A stretch of 64,000 bases of DNA from Planctomycetaceae bacterium. Its GTDB lineage: Bacteria; Planctomycetota; Planctomycetia; Planctomycetales; Planctomycetaceae. The notes below the pieces were generated by a model. The model saw nothing but the letters and a program-made list of their open reading frames with translations. It did not search any database and had not been told where the DNA came from. The stretch is from positions 186,001-250,000 of the forward strand of contig JAWKTX010000006.1 of the NCBI GenBank assembly GCA_041398825.1, read 5' to 3'. Numbering within the stretch: the stretch's first letter is position 1; every line of letters starts with the position of its first letter. Positions 62,926 through 64,000 of the stretch are shown in pieces. The position numbers were made by a program, and so were the translations under genes.

Positions 62926-64000
62926 TCAAGCTTCTGAAGTTGAATGTCTCACTCTGGTTGTCGACCAGACTCCGACAATTCCAATGACGATACACAGCGC
63001 AGAGGTTGCCAGCCACTTCGTTGGAAGATGTTCCGCCTGAATATCTCCCAGTGACAGATTGGCAAGTTCATCTCGAAAATGTGCTAGTGCCAACAGGGTG
63101 GAATTGTGCAGGACGTGCATCACCAATCCAGGCAGAACGCTGCCGCTTCGGATCGCGATCCAGGAGAGGAGGCAGCCAAGTGCCGTACTTGGCAACAGGC
63201 GTTCCAGCGTTGCTCCTTCAGCCGCGATGACGTGAAACACCCCAAAAATCGTGCCGCAGGCGATGATGGCCATCCAGGGACGAATGGCTTTCTTCAATCC
63301 GGAGAGAAGGAAACCCCTGAAGAACAATTCTTCGCAAACGCCTGGCAGCACACCGAGACAGATAATCATTAAAGCGAGCGGGACAGCACGCCATCGTTCC
63401 AGGATCTCGGCAACCTGCTTCAATCGGGCGGGGTCGAGCTGTGCCAGGCCGAATTGTTGTGTGGTCATTACGAGTTCATAAATCCACGGCCAGGTCCCGA
63501 CTCCGAGTATCGCCACGAATGGCCAGAGAAGGAGTGAGATTCGGTGATCCAGCGTTGGATTTCCGCGAGTGACTCGAAGCATGGGCCACGTTGCAGAGAA
63601 CGAAAATCGTTGCCACATAACAACGATCGCCGGATAAACGGCGAAGAGCAGTACGGTTAGTGTTCCGGAAAATAACAGCCTCGCGTTCGGAGAGACGGCA
63701 TCGGCGCTGCGTCCCAGGAGTCCATTGGCGAAGAAGTAAAGAGGGAACATTGTTGCCAGCGTCAGCATCGCAGCCACAAATGTTGGCCCGCTTGATTCTG
63801 ATTCGGGTCGTCGGAAGAGATCGGCCCAGCTGCCGCGACTGCCAACGGCCATGGCGTCACGCCCAAAATATTTTGCGGCCAGAGCAAGGGCGCTTGCCGC
63901 ATAAATAAGCGTCGAAGCTACTGCAGCTACGCCTGGCAACAGGATTGCGTTTCCTTCGAATACGTCTCGAGCCAGAAGAAGCATATTGACCAGTGGAACA
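62926..64000 (-). CDS. ABC-2 permease and CPBP intramembrane protease fusion, C-terminal part
   Basis: The frame continues upstream past base 64000, so the N-terminus is outside the window. The visible part has a permease-like end (AASTLIYAASALALAAKYFG region, then GSWADLFRRP), which I recall from NatB-type ABC-2 permeases fused to CPBP proteases. A CPBP/CAAX domain follows, with its catalytic VCEELFFRG (two Glu and Arg), FGVFHVIAA and HVLHNSTLL. The domains are membrane-embedded. The stop is at 62926, and the gene is convergent with the small membrane protein gene. Confidence 0.75.
   Translation of the reverse strand, partial: VPLVNMLLLARDVFEGNAILLPGVAAVASTLIYAASALALAAKYFGRDAMAVGSRGSWADLFRRPESESSGPTFVAAMLTLATMFPLYFFANGLLGRSADAVSPNARLLFSGTLTVLLFAVYPAIVVMWQRFSFSATWPMLRVTRGNPTLDHRISLLLWPFVAILGVGTWPWIYELVMTTQQFGLAQLDPARLKQVAEILERWRAVPLALMIICLGVLPGVCEELFFRGFLLSGLKKAIRPWMAIIACGTIFGVFHVIAAEGATLERLLPSTALGCLLSWIAIRSGSVLPGLVMHVLHNSTLLALAHFRDELANLSLGDIQAEHLPTKWLATSALCIVIGIVGVWSTTRVRHSTSEA

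Overview
The window looks like the chromosome of a member of the Planctomycetota, probably Planctomycetales or a close relative. Several families largely typical of that phylum occur together: a YTV-repeat surface protein, a DUF1559 pseudopilin-like protein, a PSCyt/PSD1 (DUF1549/DUF1553) cytochrome, an ECF sigma factor overlapping a serine/threonine kinase with TPRs, a matrixin-like protease with an LExRxLLS-type N-terminal motif, a formylglycine sulfatase and a Cys/Gly-tailed PSP1 protein. I found no rRNA, tRNA or CRISPR array. Genus and species cannot be told from the sequence alone.

Layout. 1-6.4 kb: a minus-strand polysaccharide or cell-surface cluster (phosphotransferase-like protein cut by the window edge, ABC exporter, three glycosyltransferases). 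6.4-12.2 kb: minus-strand HEAT-repeat protein, DUF1559 protein, TPR kinase and ECF sigma factor. The first three of these carry apparent indels. 12.5-19.5 kb: secreted matrixin protease, a 93-bp dispersed repeat, a TIM-barrel isomerase-like protein, PhyH dioxygenase, HisF, a methyltransferase and a small Lys-rich protein. 19.6-25.4 kb: SDR, MiaB overlapping EF-P, divergent EpmB, and GSII glutamine synthetase behind a sigma-54-type promoter. 25.5-29.1 kb: epimerase, then a tightly overlapping GNAT-asparaginase-Dus operon. 29.3-36.4 kb: plus-strand operon of an anti-sigma-like protein, PSCyt/PSD1 cytochrome, cupredoxin-cytochrome c and amidohydrolase. 36.4-42.2 kb: OstA-like giant protein with KdsD, PSP1 protein, ComF. 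42.2-51.5 kb: a ClpN-ThiD2-ThiE fusion, second copy of the 93-bp repeat, phosphofructokinase, RlmC, IspD, RraA-like protein, class V aminotransferase, ProC. 51.8-64 kb: HD-GYP/GGDEF protein, C-terminal processing protease, CsrA, YTV protein, MATE transporter, sulfatase, SRPBCC protein with a small membrane protein, and an ABC-2/CPBP fusion running off the right edge.

How the genes work together. Most of the window is housekeeping and envelope biology. EF-P with Lys34 and a divergent EpmB form a beta-lysylation pair. KdsD and the OstA-like protein point to Kdo and lipopolysaccharide transport. The glycosyltransferase/ABC cluster probably makes and exports a surface glycan. The strongest oddities are the ClpN-ThiD2-ThiE fusion, the 93-bp inverted-repeat element flanked by an apparent target-site duplication, the sigma-54 promoter and hairpin leader of the glutamine synthetase gene, and the cluster of frameshifts at 6.6-8.8 kb. 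I did not find a convincing new multi-gene defence or metabolic system. The repeat and the fusion are the best leads.
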